A stretch of 64,000 bases of DNA, from the NCBI GenBank assembly GCA_000508965.1, contig BAHV02000016.1, positions 124,001 through 188,000 of the forward strand, in the 5' to 3' direction. Within the stretch, counting starts at the first letter, position 1; the number at the start of each line of letters is the position of its first letter. The position numbers were made by a program, and so were the translations under genes. This DNA is from Dielma sp000508965. GTDB lineage: Bacteria > Bacillota_I > Bacilli_A > Erysipelotrichales > Erysipelotrichaceae. The notes below the pieces were generated by a model. The model was not told the origin of the DNA. It saw only the letters and a list, made by a program, of their open reading frames with translations, and made no database searches. This document shows, piece by piece, positions 52,798-61,807 of this stretch.

Positions 52798-54948
52798 TTA
52801 TCTACTCCATATACCCCTACTATCGATTTTATAGCCGTTAATCATCGTATCCTTAAGCATTGCACCATCATCCCCCACATAATACCAAATATCACCTTGG
52901 CCATCCTTAGCTATCCATGTATTCCTCAGCATTACACCCTCTTTTACATAATACCAGTCACTGTAGCTGGCTACCCAGCGTGTTGCTCGTGTGCCATCCT
53001 CTTGAAAGTATTCCCAGTTGCCACTTTCTAAGGATACCCATCCTTTTACTATACCCTTGGCAACAGACAAGGTAATTGTACCGCTGCCCGTGCTGAAGCG
53101 CAGATTAAATGTGTGTTCTCCCTCATCTAAAGCATCTAGGTATGCTGCTTTCAGAGTAATTGTTCCTTTTTCAACATCAAGGACATAGTCAGTCTTACTT
53201 AATATTTCATGATCCATCTGTACACGATTTAAACGCTTTAATGGTCCATTCGTCGTGATAATCAAATCCAGCTTACTGCCTGTCACATACTCATTTTGAT
53301 TTATACTCAGACGATAAGTTCTGAATACAGAAGAGGAATTTGATGCTGGAATTACTTTATAACCGGCATATAAAGTGATCGTTGATGAGCCATCAGTCTG
53401 ATACGTCGTACTGCTATTTAAGTCAAAGACATACTTACATTCTTTATCGATACACCAGTTTGTGAAGCTACAGCCGCTCTTTACGGGCGTATAAAGATCT
53501 GCCAAGCTTTCATTGGGTATCTTAAAACTTACTGGCTTATCCCCCTTATATGCGACACTTATCCGCTGTTCCTTTGTTTCCGTATTATCAGTAAATTTAC
53601 CGCCATTTGCATTGAAATTGACTGCGGAAAAATCTGTGACCTTGAATCCACTTAGTGAACTACTCAAATTTCCCACTTTATCAGGATTATACAGCAAAGC
53701 AGTGAGAGCAGTTGTGCCTTCAACAAAATCGCCAAAATTTCTCACATTCCTGAAATCAAAACTGGCAAGATTCAATGTGCGTAATTTTGAACAGTTTTTA
53801 AACATGTCATAAATTTCTATGACCCGTAAGGTATCGAAACCGCTTAAGTCTAAGTCGGAGAATCCTGAGCAGTCTTTAAACATACCACTCATAGTTGTAA
53901 CCTGAGAGGTGTCGAAACCGCTTAGGTCTAAATAATCTAATTCTGAACAGTTATAAAACATATATCTCATATCCGTAACCTGTGAGGTATCAAAGCCACT
54001 TAAATCTACGCCAGTTAGCTCTGAACAGTCGTAAAACATATAACCTATAAGCTGAACCTGTGAGGTATCAAAACTACTTACATCTATGCCAGTCAGCTTT
54101 GAACATCCGTAAAACATGGAATCCATATCTGTAACCTGAGAAGTATTGAATCCGCTCAAATTTAAGTTTTTTAAACTTATACAACTTCCAAACATACTAC
54201 GCATAGTTGTAACCTTAGTTGTATCAAAATGGCTTAAGTCTAAATCAATTAACTCTGTACACCTTTCAAACATTGAACTCATAGTTGTGACCTGTGAGGT
54301 ATCAAAATGGCTTAAATTTAAGTTGATTAATGCTTTGCAGTTATAAAACATGGCACTCATAGTTGTAACCTGTGAGGTATCAAAACTGCTCAGGTCTAAA
54401 TCAGTTAATTTTGTACTGAAAGCAAACATAAAACTCATAGTTGTGACCTGTGAGGTATCAAAGCCACTTAAATCTATGTCTACTAATTCTGAACATTCAT
54501 AAAACATTAAGCTCATATCTGTTGCTTGGGAGGTATCAAAACCGTTAAATTGAATTTCAGTAAGGGCATGAAGACCAGCGAATAGACTTGTTCCATATCC
54601 CCCTTCAACGTATACTTTTTTATCCGTACTGCCAATCGTTATCTTATTAATCCCGTTAGGATGTTTAAAAAAAGAAGAGACGATAGCACTATCAGTTTCA
54701 TTAGGTGCTAAATATACACTTTTTCCTTCATGACCCGTGAATTCACCGGGAATTACTATCTCAGCATTGTCTCCAACATATTGATGGAGATAAATTCTGT
54801 CACTATTTACTGTATAATCCCAATCTGTCAGTTGTGATCCATCAGCAGGAGTGGCAGATATCAAATCCTCTGCATGAACCATATTTGTTCTTATTGACAA
54901 TAACCCTAAACATAATATCACTTTTAGCAGTTTATTAATCATTTTCAT
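52798..54948 (-). CDS. BspA-like surface protein with cell-wall-binding repeats
   Basis: A 716-residue protein starting MKMINKLLKVILC behind GAGGGAAG, with a signal peptide to about residue 26 (VHAED). From residue 137 come about ten 26-residue DUF285/BspA-type repeats (FDTSQVTTMSxMFxxCxxL, LDLS). A Listeria-Bacteroides type repeat follows (FNANGGKF...YTPVKSGCSFTNW), then a beta domain, and at the end three cell-wall-binding repeats (GWVSLESGNWEYFQEDG, WYYVKEGVM, WYYVGDDGAM) of the choline-binding type. It should be noncovalently attached to the wall and bind host or neighbouring cells. Confidence 0.9.
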   Translation of the reverse strand: MKMINKLLKVILCLGLLSIRTNMVHAEDLISATPADGSQLTDWDYTVNSDRIYLHQYVGDNAEIVIPGEFTGHEGKSVYLAPNETDSAIVSSFFKHPNGINKITIGSTDKKVYVEGGYGTSLFAGLHALTEIQFNGFDTSQATDMSLMFYECSELVDIDLSGFDTSQVTTMSFMFAFSTKLTDLDLSSFDTSQVTTMSAMFYNCKALINLNLSHFDTSQVTTMSSMFERCTELIDLDLSHFDTTKVTTMRSMFGSCISLKNLNLSGFNTSQVTDMDSMFYGCSKLTGIDVSSFDTSQVQLIGYMFYDCSELTGVDLSGFDTSQVTDMRYMFYNCSELDYLDLSGFDTSQVTTMSGMFKDCSGFSDLDLSGFDTLRVIEIYDMFKNCSKLRTLNLASFDFRNVRNFGDFVEGTTALTALLYNPDKVGNLSSSLSGFKVTDFSAVNFNANGGKFTDNTETKEQRISVAYKGDKPVSFKIPNESLADLYTPVKSGCSFTNWCIDKECKYVFDLNSSTTYQTDGSSTITLYAGYKVIPASNSSSVFRTYRLSINQNEYVTGSKLDLIITTNGPLKRLNRVQMDHEILSKTDYVLDVEKGTITLKAAYLDALDEGEHTFNLRFSTGSGTITLSVAKGIVKGWVSLESGNWEYFQEDGTRATRWVASYSDWYYVKEGVMLRNTWIAKDGQGDIWYYVGDDGAMLKDTMINGYKIDSRGIWSR
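53680..54540 (-). repeat. 78-base coding repeats of the BspA-like gene
   Basis: About ten near-identical 78-base units encode the 26-residue repeats. The third to fifth units (near 54220-54400) differ by few bases, so recombination between units is likely to change the length. Confidence 0.75.
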
Positions 54949-55014
54949 GCACTTCCCTCTTTCTCCGCTTACGCTTTTCTTAGTACGCATTCCTCACTTT
55001 TTGTGTGGCACATC

Positions 55015-55144
55015 GTATACTTTATGAGACACATAAAATACGTTGAAAAACGTTCAAAAACAATATAAAAGCAGCTGATTTTTATTTACAATCAGCCAGA
55101 ATAACCATATAATGAAGAAAATAGGACCGTCTCATAAAGTATAC
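55015..55144. repeat. Inverted repeat pair with an inner hairpin (IS/MITE-like scar)
   Basis: GTATACTTTATGAGAC at 55015-55030 is repeated inverted and perfect at 55129-55144. Between them GCTGATT (55074-55080) pairs with AATCAGC (55090-55096). The right arm is nested in ACCGTCT...AGACGGT, which gives a rightward terminator-like stem (about 55126-55158). No gene lies inside. It resembles a small non-coding mobile element. Confidence 0.55.
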
Positions 55145-55306
55145 TTATTAAGACGGTTCTGTATTTTTATATATTTATATATTAACAGCCTCAATCTATA
55201 TCAGAAAATCGTGTGACGGCTTTTCTTTTATGAAAGAAATAAATCAATACGAAAGTAATTTAAGTGTACCTAAAATTCCATATTAAGAACTATGTAAACT
55301 TGAGCT

Positions 55307-55335
55307 GTGTAAATTCGGTCAAACAATGTTTACAC
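55307..55335. other. Possible IS256-type end remnant
   Basis: GTGTAAA, 15 bases, TTTACAC form a short inverted repeat within a run reading CAAACAATGTTTACAC, recalled as similar to IS256-family ends. No transposase is left. The rest of the 55145-55400 gap is noncoding. Confidence 0.25.
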
Positions 55336-55400
55336 ACTTAAAGCATTACTATATCTCCCGCACGATCAAACCTAATCGTCGATTATTTATTTCTCAATAT

Positions 55401-55450
55401 AAATAAAACAATCAGGAAGATCAAACACGTATCGAACCTGATTGTTTTTC
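55401..55450 (-). terminator. Terminator of the MFS gene
   Basis: Read leftward, AACAATCAGG, a 20-base loop, CCTGATTGTT and TTATTT. Confidence 0.75.
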
Positions 55451-55476
55451 TAGTTTTCTTTTAAACGCTGCAATTA

Positions 55477-56781
55477 TTAATGATCATTATTCTCCAGTCT
55501 CCAGATGTGCTTATCTGCTCTGAAAATTAAACATGTAAGGATGCCGAGAATCGCTATCAGCATAAATAGCATAGCTGCACCGCTGCCTTTACCGATACCA
55601 AAAAGGGCGGTAAGTATACTATCCGTTCCCTGTTCAGCCATTAAAGGTTCAAAAATTATATCTACTAAATAACCGCCTATAAAATAACCAAGCGGAATCG
55701 TAAAAAATTGCAGTGTATTGCGGGCTGCATAGACACGCCCCTGTATCTCAACTGGTATTGCAGTACGCAGAATTACATCCAGATCGGTATTCATTAGCGG
55801 AATAAAAAGCCATCCTAAGACTGCGCCAATACACCACATCCATGGCTGATTTCCCAACGCTAAAATTACATTTTCACTCATCATTGAAAACAACAATGCA
55901 TTGAATATTGTGCGTATCCGGCTTTTAGGCGGTTTGCTGAATAAAAGGTACACACTGCCGGCAAGGTTGGCTAATCCGCTGCAAGCATTCACTAATCCCA
56001 GCACAGTATTCCCGCCATTACTTTTTGACAGCAGCAATGCCGGCAAAGCCGCCTGATACATGGAAGCACTCAAATTGATCATCGCCAGAAAAAGGATCAG
56101 ATCAAGAATACCTCGATGTTCAAGTAAATAATTCAAACCTTGTTGTGTATTCTCCCAAAATGATTCATCTAAATTAGATTTATTACTGCTGACGGCCGGA
56201 ATTTGAATAAAGAAAATCAAAACGATCCATGCCAAAGCAAAAGTAGATAAATCAAAAAAAAGTACTGCTTTCATCCCCAGCAGCGAATAAAGACTTGAAG
56301 CTATGATCGGAACTAAAATCGTATTCAATGAGTTAGATAAACTGCGTAGACTGCTGACCTGCTGAAACATCTCCTTCGGTGTCAGCAAAGTAATCGTCAC
56401 ATCACTGGCCGGCTGCTGCAATGAATTCATTATCCCATTAATAATATTAACAGCATATAAATGCCAAATTTCCAATTGATTCATTTTAAATAAAATCAAA
56501 ACGGCGACAGTTGTAAGAGCCGCCATCCCATCACATATCAGCATGATAACTTTTTTATTCCATTTATCACTGATTGTACCCGCAAAAATACTCAATATTA
56601 CATAAGGTGCATACGTACAGATTGATAAAAACGAAGTCAGCAAAGCACTGCCATGCTGTTCATATGACCATAAAATCAATGCAAAACTACTCATTGAGCT
56701 GCCAAGTCCGGATAAAGACCGGCTGCTCCATAATAAAATAAAAGAATGTATTTTTTGTATATTTTGTTTTAAATTTTCCAT
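55477..56781 (-). CDS. MFS efflux transporter, MefA-like
   Basis: A 434-residue, twelve-span major facilitator. The N-terminus (FILLWSSRSLSGLGSSMSSFAL), the loop AGTISDKWNKKVIMLICDG and AVLGWLFIPLMNTDLDVILRTAIP fit the MFS drug-efflux family related to MefA. AAAGGAGCAG precedes the ATG. An upstream leader with two tiny ORFs and nested hairpins suggests drug-responsive control, as in ribosome-stalling efflux genes. The substrate is unknown. Confidence 0.85.
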   Translation of the reverse strand: MENLKQNIQKIHSFILLWSSRSLSGLGSSMSSFALILWSYEQHGSALLTSFLSICTYAPYVILSIFAGTISDKWNKKVIMLICDGMAALTTVAVLILFKMNQLEIWHLYAVNIINGIMNSLQQPASDVTITLLTPKEMFQQVSSLRSLSNSLNTILVPIIASSLYSLLGMKAVLFFDLSTFALAWIVLIFFIQIPAVSSNKSNLDESFWENTQQGLNYLLEHRGILDLILFLAMINLSASMYQAALPALLLSKSNGGNTVLGLVNACSGLANLAGSVYLLFSKPPKSRIRTIFNALLFSMMSENVILALGNQPWMWCIGAVLGWLFIPLMNTDLDVILRTAIPVEIQGRVYAARNTLQFFTIPLGYFIGGYLVDIIFEPLMAEQGTDSILTALFGIGKGSGAAMLFMLIAILGILTCLIFRADKHIWRLENNDH

Positions 56782-56811
56782 TTGACTCTGCTCCTTTTAT
56801 TGTTTCATAAA

Positions 56812-56905
56812 GTGCAAAGTCCATCTCGGATACGTTAATTAAGCCTCCATGCAAATGTATCCATTCTTAGACTTTGCACGGAGCTGTTACAATAGTTAAT
56901 TTCAT
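56812..56905 (-). promoter_or_regulatory. Leader peptides and nested hairpins before the MFS gene
   Basis: Behind AAAGGATCAGTCCT, an ATG at 56905 opens MKLTIVTAPCKV (ends 56867). Two bases after its stop a second frame MDTFAWRLN runs 56864-56835. GTGCAAAGTC (inside the last codons of the first ORF) pairs perfectly with GACTTTGCAC at 56812-56821, and inside it GGATAC pairs with GTATCC (56857-56862 with 56828-56833). A ribosome halted at the end of the first ORF would open the outer stem. No T-run is strong enough to call a terminator. Confidence 0.6.
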
Positions 56906-56930
56906 AGGACTGATCCTTTCTTCTGCAATT

Positions 56931-56959
56931 ATTATACTGCTGCAAATCAAGCAAGTAAA
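56931..56959 (-). promoter_or_regulatory. Promoter of the MFS leader
   Basis: Reverse-strand TTTACT (56954-56959), 17 bases, TATAAT (56931-56936). Confidence 0.6.
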
Positions 56960-56960
56960 T

Positions 56961-56992
56961 GAAAAGAGCGAACTAGTTTGCCGCTCTTATTG
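56961..56992 (-). terminator. Terminator of the sugar-binding lipoprotein gene
   Basis: Read leftward, AAGAGCGG, loop, TTCGCTCTT and TTC. The stem begins in the stop codon. Confidence 0.65.
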
Positions 56993-57964
56993 ATCTTTCA
57001 TTGTTTTCTTGTTGGCAATCAGTGTACGTAATCCCAAAGTTTCACCTTTAAGCACTTTCACTGTATTCTCAGCCGCTGCTTGAGCGCGCGCCTCAATATC
57101 ATCCCATACAGAACCAGTGATTTTTTCATCGTTGATAAAATAACGAACCGTCTGTCCATCTTCACCGCAGATCAGATAAATGTTCACACCATTATCACGT
57201 CCTGCCGCCTCGATCGCATCAGAGGCACCAAGGGCCAAGGCTTCATTTTCAGCGTAGAACACATCGATCATATCGCCATATCGTGTCAGCAGCCGTGCTG
57301 CCGCTTCTTTACCCTTTTCCCGGATATTCTCACTGATAGCAGCTTCGAGTATTTCTGTGCGCACACCTTTAGCCGCAATGGCACTCATCAAGGCATTCTG
57401 CGTTTCTTCACTGATGTCGCTGGCTGAGAGTATTACAGCCGAAACAACATCATCACCGTTGATATTTCCATGATTTGCCAAATCAGCGATGATTTCACCC
57501 TGCAGCACATAATTTTTCTCTTTATCTGCACCGATATATGTTGATTTTCCAGCATAAGCAGTTAAAACATCTTCACTCGGTTCATTTTCAATATAAATCA
57601 AGGGTATACTTGACGTCTGAACCTTTTCAGTAACTGCCTGCGCAGAAGCTGCGTCTACAAGCTCTAAAAGAATTGCCGAACAGCCTTCACCCAGCATCTT
57701 ATCAACCGCCGTATGCTGAGCCGCCTGATCATTGCTGACATTATAGAAGCTCAATTCTGTTGGCAAAGTGTCAGCCAATTCGGCAAACGCAGCTTTCAGT
57801 TCAATCTCAACCAAGGTTTCTGCCTTTGCGTCCTCACGATTGATTGAAACACATACCCTCGTTTTATTCTTCACCGTTTCTTGACTCGGCGCTTCCTTCT
57901 TGGTACAGCCGCTCATGCCTGCCAGCAGCAGCAAGGCCAACAGTCCTTTTTCTAACTTTTTCAT
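56987..57964 (-). CDS. Sugar-binding lipoprotein, MglB-like
   Basis: A 325-residue periplasmic-binding-protein-I family member with signal and lipobox MSGC. Lines such as VCVSINREDAKAETLVEIEL, ILLELVDAASAQAVTEKV, IPLIYIENEPSEDV, YIGADKEKNYVLQGEIIADL and DVFYAENEALALGASDAIEAAG match the galactose/glucose-binding MglB group. No ABC ATPase or permease is in the window. It lies beside galK and galM, which supports galactose as ligand. It may serve a transporter encoded elsewhere or a sensor. Confidence 0.82.
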   Translation of the reverse strand: MKKLEKGLLALLLLAGMSGCTKKEAPSQETVKNKTRVCVSINREDAKAETLVEIELKAAFAELADTLPTELSFYNVSNDQAAQHTAVDKMLGEGCSAILLELVDAASAQAVTEKVQTSSIPLIYIENEPSEDVLTAYAGKSTYIGADKEKNYVLQGEIIADLANHGNINGDDVVSAVILSASDISEETQNALMSAIAAKGVRTEILEAAISENIREKGKEAAARLLTRYGDMIDVFYAENEALALGASDAIEAAGRDNGVNIYLICGEDGQTVRYFINDEKITGSVWDDIEARAQAAAENTVKVLKGETLGLRTLIANKKTMKDQ

Positions 57965-58046
57965 GATGTCCTCCTCTTAATGACTCGCATCAGCATGACT
58001 ATTATACCATTTTCTTGTGTCATTGGGACAAGAGGATCATTTAGCT

Positions 58047-59330
58047 TTAATCAAGTACCTGACAGCCGCCGATATTTCTTACCTTTAAGATATAACAGCT
58101 GCCTTCACCAAACAGATGTTCCATCGCTTGATAATATGTTTCTACGTCTTCATTCTTTACAAAGGCCTGAATCGTACCGGCAAAACCGCCGCCGTGAACA
58201 CGCCATGCGCCCTTACCCTCAAGCAGATGATCAGAAACCGCAAGCGCCACCGATACCGGCTGATTATTTGCCTCAAAATTCGCATAAATATTCTGCAAAT
58301 ACATCGCTGAGCTGCGGCCGCTGGCCTTAATCAGATCAATAAAGGCAGCAATATCACCCTCATGCAGTGCCTTTTTCAGTTCTTCTACCCGCTTATTTTC
58401 CGCAAATAGGTGAATCGCTCTCAGAATTGGACGGTCACCAAGCTGCTTCCGCAATTCAGGCAATGCCGCATAAAATTCACCCTCAGAACACTGACTTAAC
58501 ACTTCATGGCCCATCGCCTTCGCCACTGCCTTCATTTCCGCCGGCACAGCCGCATATTCATCGGTCAAGTTCGCATGATCGCCGCGTGTGTCGGTAATGC
58601 ATAGATTATAACCCGTCTTAGAAAAATCAAAATCTAGTTTTTCTACGATTGGATGCTGATTATCAAAGAAATCAATGGCAATAAAACCACCGACTGAACA
58701 TGCACATTGATCCATTAAACCACATGGTTTCATAAAATAATTATTCTCCGCATACTGCGCAGTCTGCGCAATCAATACTGGATCAATAGCCCCCTCATTA
58801 TATAAATAAGAAAGAATAGTTCCCATCAATACCTCAAACGCCGCTGAGGAGGATAAACCTGAACCGCTTAAAACATTGGAAGTCATGACCGCATTAAAAC
58901 CGCCGATTTGATAGTTTAACGCCTTTAAACGAGCAGCCACGCCGCGAATCAAGCTTTCTGATCGGCCAGCCTCATTTGGCTGTACCGCCAGCACCTTAAG
59001 ATCCACCGGGGCAATCTCAAAGCCGGATGAATGAACTTGAATCACATCATCGCGCTTTGATACGACCGCGATTGCATCCAAATTAATGGAAGCTGCCAGC
59101 ACTTTGCCAAACTGATGATCCGTATGATTGCCGCTGACCTCACTTCTGCCCGGCGCTGAATAGATAGCCGCTTCTTCATCACCATATAAAGCCGCATAAC
59201 GCTCAAGCAGCTGCACATAACGCTGCTTTTGATTTGCCAGTCCCGTTTCATCACAAAGATAGATTTCCTTTAAACGTTCATCATGCATTCCATTTAGAAT
59301 TTCATTTTTTAACACGCTGATTTTTTTCAT
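58047..59330 (-). CDS. galK: Galactokinase
   Basis: A 427-residue GHMP kinase. The galactokinase signature is APGRSEVSGNHTDHQFGKVLAASI near residue 60, the ATP loop is VLSGSGLSSSAAFEVLMG, and the C-terminal motif is WRVHGGGFAGTIQAFV. It makes galactose-1-phosphate. It follows galM by one base, so the two are co-transcribed. It is longer than E. coli GalK (382) and like other Firmicutes forms. Confidence 0.96.
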   Translation of the reverse strand: MKKISVLKNEILNGMHDERLKEIYLCDETGLANQKQRYVQLLERYAALYGDEEAAIYSAPGRSEVSGNHTDHQFGKVLAASINLDAIAVVSKRDDVIQVHSSGFEIAPVDLKVLAVQPNEAGRSESLIRGVAARLKALNYQIGGFNAVMTSNVLSGSGLSSSAAFEVLMGTILSYLYNEGAIDPVLIAQTAQYAENNYFMKPCGLMDQCACSVGGFIAIDFFDNQHPIVEKLDFDFSKTGYNLCITDTRGDHANLTDEYAAVPAEMKAVAKAMGHEVLSQCSEGEFYAALPELRKQLGDRPILRAIHLFAENKRVEELKKALHEGDIAAFIDLIKASGRSSAMYLQNIYANFEANNQPVSVALAVSDHLLEGKGAWRVHGGGFAGTIQAFVKNEDVETYYQAMEHLFGEGSCYILKVRNIGGCQVLD

Positions 59331-59331
59331 T

Positions 59332-60354
59332 TTATTTTACCTCAAATGTACATGTTGTTTCCTGATAATATTCTTCATTCGCTCTTAACAGTGAAGGCTG
59401 ACCCTCACGATTGATCGCGTCCGGCATCTGCTGGGGTTCAATTGCCACACCACCGCGGTAATTATAAATTGAATCGCCCTTGCCGTGTTCTTCATTAAAC
59501 CAGTTAGCTGTATAAATCTGCGCACCGTTCTGGGTTGAAGAAAAAGTGATCTGCCGGCCGGAATGCTCTTCCCGAAGCAGAACCTGATCGTGATCATCAT
59601 TAAAAATGAAGTGATGATCATAGCCGCAGCCATTTTTCAGCTGAATATCCTCATCATAGAGCCGCTCACCGATTGGATGCGGCATTCTAAAATCGAAGGG
59701 GGTCCCGCTCACATCAAGGATTTCACCACCCAAACCATCGCTGTCACAGCCTACAAAGCGATCTGCCTTAATCTGCAGCAGATGGGCGCCGATATCACCG
59801 CTGCCCTCACCGCACAGATTATAATAAGTGTGATTGGTGATGTTGCAAACCGTATCCTTATCACTGATCGCGCGGTATACGATTTTCAGCTGGCAGCCGC
59901 TTAAGGTGTAGATCACCTTCAACGTCAGATTACCTGGATATCCCTCTTCCATATCTTTAGAAACATAGGTCAAACACAGACTGTCATTTTCAACTGCATA
60001 ATCAAAAAACTTCGATGAAAAATTATCAATACCGCCATGCAGATGATTAGGACCGTTATTGACAGCTACCTGATAATCGATGCCGTTGATTGTAAACTTA
60101 CCCTTTGCTATGCGGTTTGCACATCGGCCAACAGTTGCACCGTAATAAATATTGCCCTTATCTTTCAGATAACCGTCCAAATCATCAAAGCCTAAAACGA
60201 TATCATCAGCCTTCCCCTGACGGTCCTTCATTAAGATCGCTGTGATGGCGGCACCGTAGTTGGTGATTTTAACACACAACTCATCATTTTTCAGAATAAA
60301 CAGCTTCGCTTCATGCTGGGGCGAACTAAAATCTTCAATCTTTATTTCGCTCAT
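59332..60354 (-). CDS. galM: Aldose 1-epimerase (galactose mutarotase)
   Basis: A 340-residue enzyme starting MSEIKIEDFSSPQHE behind GGAGGTG. GalM landmarks: ITNYGAAITAILMKD, YYGATVGRCANRIAKGKF, NGPNHLHGG, CNITNHTYYNLCGEGSGDI with the catalytic histidine, and GVAIEPQQMPDAIN. It supplies alpha-galactose for galK. Confidence 0.95.
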   Translation of the reverse strand: MSEIKIEDFSSPQHEAKLFILKNDELCVKITNYGAAITAILMKDRQGKADDIVLGFDDLDGYLKDKGNIYYGATVGRCANRIAKGKFTINGIDYQVAVNNGPNHLHGGIDNFSSKFFDYAVENDSLCLTYVSKDMEEGYPGNLTLKVIYTLSGCQLKIVYRAISDKDTVCNITNHTYYNLCGEGSGDIGAHLLQIKADRFVGCDSDGLGGEILDVSGTPFDFRMPHPIGERLYDEDIQLKNGCGYDHHFIFNDDHDQVLLREEHSGRQITFSSTQNGAQIYTANWFNEEHGKGDSIYNYRGGVAIEPQQMPDAINREGQPSLLRANEEYYQETTCTFEVK

Positions 60355-60377
60355 AAACACCTCCGTCTAAAACACTA

Positions 60378-60406
60378 TTAAAGCGTTTTCATATAGTACA
60401 AGTATA
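60378..60406 (-). promoter_or_regulatory. galM-galK promoter with a cre site
   Basis: Reverse-strand TATACT (60401-60406) is the -10, with a weak TTTAAA 17 bases upstream. Just after it TGAAAACGCTTTAA (60378-60391) matches the CcpA cre consensus TGWAANCGNTNWCA at 13 of 14 places. CcpA bound there would block transcription when glucose is present. Confidence 0.65.
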
Positions 60407-60438
60407 CCATTACAGACCCTGCTTTTAAAGAGAGCCAA

Positions 60439-60512
60439 TTATCAAAAATCTTTGATAACTATGAATTTTCCATATAATAAATAAAGATAATCTATATTTT
60501 GAATAGATTATC
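60439..60512. promoter_or_regulatory. Two palindromes upstream of galM
   Basis: TTATCAAA-AATC-TTTGATAA at 60439-60458 and GATAATCTAT, seven bases, ATAGATTATC at 60486-60512. Both are AT-rich perfect inverted repeats of operator size in the gap between galM and the dehydrogenase gene. They could bind a galactose regulator or serve the two flanking transcripts. Confidence 0.5.
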
Positions 60513-60571
60513 CATATTTTTAACTAGATTTTATGATGTTGACGAGATTTTATAGTTAGAAAAAAGTACGA

Positions 60572-61750
60572 TTATTCAGACAGACAGTATATCTGATAGC
60601 AATCCGCTTCATAAAGCTTCATGAATTCACCCTCATGATCACGGTTAATCATGATTTTCTGAGCCATTTCTCTAAATCTTGAATTATCGATATGCAGCTG
60701 TGAACAGCGAATCGGCAAACCTAATTCAGTAAAGAAGCGTTCAAGACGATGAATGCCTTCAAGAATGATTCTTTCCTCCTGTTCAGCTGAAAATTCCACA
60801 TCCCATACCCGCTGAGCAAATTGCACAAAACGTTTTGGATTCTGCTTATAAACATATTTCATCCATGCCGGGAAGGTAATCGCTAATCCCTCACCATGAT
60901 AGATATCATAAATCGCACCTAATTCATGTTCCAGATCATGACTTGCCCAATCACCAAGCCGGCCGGTATTTAATAAACCATTATGGGCAATGGTTCCCAC
61001 CCAGGCTATTTCAGCACGAATATTATAATCAGTTGGATACTTGATAGCCAGCGGTGCATAGTTGATCACGGTTTTCATGCTTGCTTCCAGCATCCGATCG
61101 GTGAAATCAACATTTTCAGTCGGTGTGAAATAACGCTCCATCAGATGGGCCAGGATATCAGCACAGCCGCAGGCAATCTGATAAGGCGGCAGTGAATAAT
61201 GCGTCTCAGGATTGATGATCGAAAACTTGGCGATCATGCAGTCAGCGGCCATAGAACGCTTAAAATGGGTTGTTTCATTGGTTACTACCGAACTGCGCGA
61301 ACTTTCCGAACCAGTAGCCGGAATCGTTAATACCGTACCTAAAGGCAGCGCTTTCTCAGGACCGCGTTTAAACATATAATAATCTTCCCATAAATCTTCA
61401 TCTTCATTAAGCATTACACCTGCCGCGATACCTTTCGCAGAATCGATGACACTGCCGCCGCCTACAGCCAAAATAAAATCGACATCTTCACGCTTACATA
61501 ACGCTATGCCTTCCTGAATCAGTGAATAACGCGGATTCGGCACCACACCGCCAAGCTCGACGAAGGGCAGATCATTCTCTTTCAAAGAAGCGATAATCGT
61601 ATCATAGACACCGTTTTTCTTAATTGAACCGCCGCCGTAATGCAGTAATACCTTATGTCCATCATATTTTCTGATCCATTCGCCTGCTGTTTTTTCCTGA
61701 TCCTTGCCAAAAATGATTTTAGCTGGGTTATAGAATACAAAATTATCCAT
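60572..61750 (-). CDS. Iron-containing alcohol dehydrogenase, butanol-dehydrogenase type
   Basis: A 392-residue enzyme of the group III iron ADH (BDH/YqhD) family. It has GGGSIKKNGVYD, AVGGGSVIDSAKGIA (NADPH binding), GCADILAHLMERYF and the metal block HDLEHELGAIYDIYHGEGLA. AGGAGGC precedes the ATG. It reduces aldehydes to alcohols. It lies downstream of the dga genes and might act on an aldehyde product, or independently. Confidence 0.92.
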   Translation of the reverse strand: MDNFVFYNPAKIIFGKDQEKTAGEWIRKYDGHKVLLHYGGGSIKKNGVYDTIIASLKENDLPFVELGGVVPNPRYSLIQEGIALCKREDVDFILAVGGGSVIDSAKGIAAGVMLNEDEDLWEDYYMFKRGPEKALPLGTVLTIPATGSESSRSSVVTNETTHFKRSMAADCMIAKFSIINPETHYSLPPYQIACGCADILAHLMERYFTPTENVDFTDRMLEASMKTVINYAPLAIKYPTDYNIRAEIAWVGTIAHNGLLNTGRLGDWASHDLEHELGAIYDIYHGEGLAITFPAWMKYVYKQNPKRFVQFAQRVWDVEFSAEQEERIILEGIHRLERFFTELGLPIRCSQLHIDNSRFREMAQKIMINRDHEGEFMKLYEADCYQIYCLSE

Positions 61751-61782
61751 AAATTGCCTCCTTTGCTTACCAAAACAGTATA

Positions 61783-61802
61783 CCCCGAGAAGAATCCCGG
61801 GG
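61783..61802 (-). terminator. Possible terminator of the dga operon
   Basis: CCCCG and CGGGG flank a loop just past the dgaE stop, but the following T-run is short. Read-through into the dehydrogenase gene is possible. Confidence 0.45.
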
Positions 61803-61807
61803 CAAAC

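Noticed and set aside
53820..54560. Regular 78-base repeats that might be taken for a CRISPR-like array
   Set aside because: The units are in frame, have no spacers, and encode BspA-type protein repeats.
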